A stretch of DNA of 64,000 nucleotides from Fimbriiglobus ruber (GTDB lineage: Bacteria; Planctomycetota; Planctomycetia; Gemmatales; Gemmataceae), in contig NZ_NIDE01000004.1 of the NCBI RefSeq assembly GCF_002197845.1, positions 124,001 through 188,000 of the forward strand. Reading direction: 5' to 3'. Positions 60,755 through 64,000 of the stretch are shown piece by piece; position 1 is the stretch's first letter; every line of letters starts with the position of its first letter. The position numbers were made by a program, and so were the translations under genes. Under the pieces are notes generated by a model. That model was not told where the DNA came from, made no database searches, and saw only the letters and a list, made by a program, of their open reading frames with translations.

Positions 60755-62815
60755 TTACTTCGGCAACCGCTCCCGCCACACCTTCCGCAACGCCGCTTCG
60801 AGGTTGCGCACGTACCGCGGGCCGTCGGCCAGGGGCGACTTGGCGAGGTTGTCGCGGAGGCCGGCTCGGATCTCTGCCAGTTCGGTCCGGCGGGTCGTCC
60901 ACTCCTTCGCGAGCTGGACCAGCATCTCGGGCGAGTCCGCGATGAAGTCGTGGAGGCCCAGGGTACTCATCACCATCGTGCCCTGACGGGAGACGTAGCT
61001 CATCCCCGCTACCGTCATCACCGGGACGCCCATCCAGAGAGAGTCGGCCGTCGTGACGCCGCCGTTGTACGGGAACGGGTCGAGGCTGATGTCGAAGTTC
61101 CGGTACGCCTCGAAATACTTGTCTTTCGGCAGGCGGTAGACGATCTCCACACGGTCGCGAAGGACGCCGGCCTTCACGAAGCGATCGTGCAATCGCTTCG
61201 CCCCGGCCTGGGATTGACCGGCTAGCAGGACGATCTTCGTCCCGGGGACCGTTTGCAGGATCTTCGCCCACGTCTCCAGGCACAAGTCCGAGATTTTCGC
61301 GGAATTGTTCAGGCAGCCGAAGGTGAACTGCCGCTTGCCGGCCGCGGGCAGCGGCGTCACCGACGGTGCGTTCTCCGGCGGATTGTAAGCCCACGCCACC
61401 TCGGGCAGGTGCAGGGGCTGTTCGACGTACAGGTCATCCGTCGCCCCGGGCGGGTCCGAGATTGGGTCGGTGATCCGGAAGTCGACGGCCTTCATGCCGG
61501 TCGTGTTCGGGTATCCGAACAGTGTCGCCTGGATCGGCGCCGGGCGGGCAGCCAGCACCTGCATGCGGTTCCCGGCCGTGTGCCCGCCGAGGTCGATCAG
61601 GACATCCAGGTTGTCCGCCCGGACCGTTTCGTAAACCTTGCCGTCCGGCACCCCGCCGACCGACCGCCAGTGGTCGGACAGTTTCTTCAGCTTTTCGGTC
61701 GTGTCGTCCTGCCGGAGCACGCTGGCGTAGGAGTAGACCTCGACCTGCGATCGGTCGTGGTTCTTCAGCAGCAGCTCGATGAACCCGGAGACGGTGTGGG
61801 CGCGGAAGTCGGCCGAGACGTAGCCGATGCGGAGCCGGCGGTCCGGGTCATAAGGCCGCGGGATCGGGGGGACGTCCGGGACCGGGGACGCGAACAACTC
61901 GGCCCAGACGCGGTGTTCGTCGCGGATTTCGGCAGGCGACTGGTGCGACGAGTAGTTGAGCATCAGGAGCAGGTTACTGTGGATCGGCGGGGCGGCCGCG
62001 CGGTGCATGAGCGACTCGCGGAGGCAGCGGATCGCGTCGTCGGCCCGGCCCTGTTCGGACAGGTTCGTGCCCATGTTGCTCCAGGCGTCCGCCAGGTTCG
62101 GCTTGAGCCGGACGGCTTCCTGGTAGTGGAATAGGGCGTCGTCCTTCCGGCCCATGCTCTCCAGGTTCAGCCCGAACGCGTTGTGGGCCTCGGCGTAGTC
62201 CGGCTTGATCTTCAGAGCCTTCTGGATGCACTCGTGCGACTCGGCCGTGTTCCCCGCGTTCGTCAACGCGAGGCCGAGGTTGTAGAGCCCGCGGGGGTCG
62301 GTTGGTTTCAGCTCGACCGACTTGCGGAACGCGGTCACGCCCTCGGCCGCCCGCCCGGTCCGGGCGAGCGCGTCGCCCAGGCGACCGAACGCCTCGGCGT
62401 TCTGAGGTTCCAGCTTGGTGACGGCGCGGAAGCAGTCGACCGCGGCGAACAGGTCGCCGGCGGCCGCCAGGGTCAGTCCGAGGTTGTACGACGCGCTGGA
62501 GTGGTTAGGCGCCTTCGACAGGCATTCGCGGTAGTGGGTGGCCGCTTCGCGGAGTTGGTTGTTGCGGCGGAAGAGGTTGCCGAGGTTGAAGTGGGCGTCC
62601 GGGTGGCCGGGGGACGCGGCGAGCGCGAGGTTGTAGCAGTTGGCCGCTTCTTCCAGCTTGTTCGCGCGGACGAGCATGACCCCGAGGTTGCAAAGTGTCG
62701 GGGCGTGGGCCGGGTATTTCTTGAGGATGTCCCGATACATCTGTTCGCCGGCCGTGAAATCGCCGGCCTGGTGCTTGGCGACCGCCTTGGCGAACAGGTC
62801 GTTTAGCTCGGACAT
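60755..62815 (-). CDS. TPR protein with GT41 (OGT/SPINDLY-like) glycosyltransferase domain
   Basis: A 686-aa cytoplasmic protein. Residues 1 to about 300 are TPR units (LFAKAVAKHQAGDFTAGEQM, LCNLGVMLVRANKLEEAANC, AHFNLGNLFRRNNQLREAAT and so on). The rest is the O-GlcNAc-transferase-type catalytic domain: RIGYVSADFRAHTVSGFIEL with the family His, DVLIDLGGHTAGNRM, LFGYPNTTGMKAVDFRITD, FGCLNNSAKISD, and SLDPFPYNGGVTTADSLWMG. It probably attaches a sugar to Ser/Thr of proteins. The ATG at 62815 gives MSELNDLF; an in-frame GTG at 62887 is possible. It lies just downstream of rpsR on the same strand. Confidence 0.92.
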   Translation of the reverse strand: MSELNDLFAKAVAKHQAGDFTAGEQMYRDILKKYPAHAPTLCNLGVMLVRANKLEEAANCYNLALAASPGHPDAHFNLGNLFRRNNQLREAATHYRECLSKAPNHSSASYNLGLTLAAAGDLFAAVDCFRAVTKLEPQNAEAFGRLGDALARTGRAAEGVTAFRKSVELKPTDPRGLYNLGLALTNAGNTAESHECIQKALKIKPDYAEAHNAFGLNLESMGRKDDALFHYQEAVRLKPNLADAWSNMGTNLSEQGRADDAIRCLRESLMHRAAAPPIHSNLLLMLNYSSHQSPAEIRDEHRVWAELFASPVPDVPPIPRPYDPDRRLRIGYVSADFRAHTVSGFIELLLKNHDRSQVEVYSYASVLRQDDTTEKLKKLSDHWRSVGGVPDGKVYETVRADNLDVLIDLGGHTAGNRMQVLAARPAPIQATLFGYPNTTGMKAVDFRITDPISDPPGATDDLYVEQPLHLPEVAWAYNPPENAPSVTPLPAAGKRQFTFGCLNNSAKISDLCLETWAKILQTVPGTKIVLLAGQSQAGAKRLHDRFVKAGVLRDRVEIVYRLPKDKYFEAYRNFDISLDPFPYNGGVTTADSLWMGVPVMTVAGMSYVSRQGTMVMSTLGLHDFIADSPEMLVQLAKEWTTRRTELAEIRAGLRDNLAKSPLADGPRYVRNLEAALRKVWRERLPK

Positions 62816-62920
62816 GGTCGGCTTCGCGCCCGGCGCGATCTCCCCGGCGGGCGCCGCGAACGCGGACCGCGGCGCGGAGACAGACACGACCCGGGCGAAG
62901 ACCGCCGCGGGACCGACGCG

Positions 62921-63163
62921 TTACTCGCCGACGTAGGGCAGCAAGCCCATGAAGCGACCGCGCTTGATGGCAACGGCGACAGCCCGCTGGTAGGCGGCGC
63001 AGAGCCCGCTCCGCTTGCGGCTGAACATCTTGCCCTGGCTGGACATCAGTTTCTTGAGCGAGGAGACGTCTTTGTAGTCGACGAACGCCGGCCGGGGGCA
63101 TCCTTCCTTGGTGCAAAACCGGCAGCGGCTCTTCCGGTTCCGCAGCGCCTTCTTCCGAATCAT
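62921..63163 (-). CDS. rpsR: 30S ribosomal protein S18
   Basis: An 80-aa ribosomal protein. It matches S18: KRSGLCAAYQRAVAVAIKRG and RFMGLLPYVGE at the C-terminus, and DYKDVSSLKKLMSSQGK in the middle. The N-terminus has cysteines (CRFC, then C and a later C) as in zinc-binding S18 variants. It is not flanked by rpsF, ssb or rplI as in most bacteria; the neighbour is the GT41 gene. The ATG at 63163 has an AAAGGTGA-type site. Confidence 0.96.
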   Translation of the reverse strand: MIRKKALRNRKSRCRFCTKEGCPRPAFVDYKDVSSLKKLMSSQGKMFSRKRSGLCAAYQRAVAVAIKRGRFMGLLPYVGE

Positions 63164-63413
63164 GAGCCAGTCACCTTTCCCGTGGTAGTCAAAGTCCGTA
63201 ATTCGTCCCGCATTTTTAGGGGAAAGAATTAACGTAGTGGGCGGGGCCGGGGGTGTCAACGGGCGGGCGCGCCGAACTCTCACGTCACCCGCTCGCCCAT
63301 ACAATGGAATCCTGTTACTTCTTACCGTCGATCAACCACACGCGGCGCTTGTCGCGGCCCTCGACGGCTTGGCCCACAGTGATGACCAGTTCGCCGTCCC
63401 GACGAAGGCTGCC

Positions 63414-64000
63414 CTAGCCGACGAAAACGCCGCCTTGAAACGCGGGCAGCGCGTCGAGGCTGAAATCGGCCGCCGGTGCCTCGGGATTCGCCACAATGGC
63501 CTTCCCGGTGTACGCCGTCACGGTCGCCCCGGCCCCCTGGCCCGACCCCACGACCAGACTCGCTTGATTGCTCCCGTCGAGATCCGCGACCGCCAACCGC
63601 ACGCCGTCCCGGTTGCTAGGGTCGCCGGCGAAGAAGTCGGCCACGGTCGCCCCCGATACCGACGCGTCACTCAGGGATTGGAAACTCCCGGCTGCCGACA
63701 GTAATTGCGCGCCGTCGACCGCCAGAACCCGCGGCCCGCCGCCCGGACCGGCCCCGAAGATGAGGTCCGCGTACCCCTTCCCGGTTAAATCGCCCGCGGT
63801 CACGTAAGCCCCGTTTCGGAGCGAACTCTCGAACGCGAAGAAATCCGGCATCAGTTCCGTCGGCGTGTTCGTCGCGACCGATTTCCCGTTGTAGATGGCG
63901 ATCCGGGGGCCGCCGCCGACGCCGGCCGACACGATCAGATCCCCGTACCCGTCGCCGTTGATGTCGGCCACGGCGGTCCGGGCTCCGCCCCGGAAATTCG
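63414..64000 (-). CDS. FG-GAP/VCBS-type repeat protein, 3' part (partial)
   Basis: The C-terminal 195 codons of a gene that begins beyond the window; the frame is open to base 64000. It contains FG-GAP/VCBS-like beta-propeller units: VADINGDGYGDLIVSAGVGG, GPRIAIYNGKS, VTAGDLTGKGYADLIFGAGP, VRLAVADLDGSNQASLVVGS, GQGAGATVTAYTG, and ends LPAFQGGVFVG. Such proteins are typical large secreted or surface proteins in planctomycetes. The ending suggests a complete C-terminus without an anchor. Confidence 0.88.
   Translation of the reverse strand, partial: NFRGGARTAVADINGDGYGDLIVSAGVGGGPRIAIYNGKSVATNTPTELMPDFFAFESSLRNGAYVTAGDLTGKGYADLIFGAGPGGGPRVLAVDGAQLLSAAGSFQSLSDASVSGATVADFFAGDPSNRDGVRLAVADLDGSNQASLVVGSGQGAGATVTAYTGKAIVANPEAPAADFSLDALPAFQGGVFVG

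Overview
The window is high-GC bacterial chromosome, almost certainly from a planctomycete of the Gemmataceae (Gemmata/Fimbriiglobus-like). This rests on gene content: several planctomycete-type exported cytochrome/DUF1549/DUF1553 proteins paired with Tat-exported DUF1501 proteins, a 301-aa protein of a Gemmataceae-expanded family, many secreted proteins of unknown function, WD40 and PQQ propellers, EF-hand and FG-GAP proteins, and long palindromic intergenic repeats. No tRNA, rRNA, CRISPR array, transposase or prophage was seen.

Layout. 1-5.4 kb: end of a Tyr/Pro-rich protein, xylose isomerase (xylA, minus), a membrane protein with a GspG-type pseudopilin domain, then a sensor kinase/response regulator pair. 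5.7-11.2 kb: a cytochrome-DUF1549-DUF1553 protein, a DUF1501 protein and a zincin-like protein; the kinase ectodomain is built from the same discoidin-like module as the cytochrome protein. 11.2-17.9 kb: a 67-bp inverted-repeat element, a PQQ propeller and small genes, including an RRM RNA-binding protein. 17.9-23.4 kb: a CoA-transferase and an AraC/PAS regulator divergent from a bifunctional proline-catabolic putA.

24.8-40.3 kb is one long co-directional operon: DUF1549/1553, DUF1501, a multi-EF-hand protein, MoxR ATPase, an uncharacterised secreted protein, DUF58, BatA-like VWA, a giant DUF4175-like protein and a second VWA/glutamine-amidotransferase-like protein. A nested repeat sits between the DUF58 and BatA genes. 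40.3-47.3 kb: a BlaI repressor, an M56 (BlaR1-like) protease fused to WD40 repeats, four tandem paralogues of the uncharacterised secreted family and a caspase-fold protein with Ser at the Cys position. The promoter before blaI and the promoter before the 24.8-kb operon carry the same 13-bp dyad (AGAC-N5-GTCT) at the same offset in an 18-nt spacer. This suggests a BlaI regulon linking both clusters, and each cluster carries members of the same paralogue family (one in the operon, one divergent from it, four behind blaI).

47.4-64 kb: a ModE-type regulator, a glycerophosphodiesterase, a possible small RNA, a metallophosphoesterase and a BON-domain protein. Then an IetAS-type defence pair (AAA ATPase plus subtilisin-like protease, the protease split by a one-base frameshift), a ferritin-like protein, a third DUF1501 protein, a WD40 protein, a TPR/GT41 glycosyltransferase next to rpsR, and the 3' part of an FG-GAP/VCBS-type surface protein.
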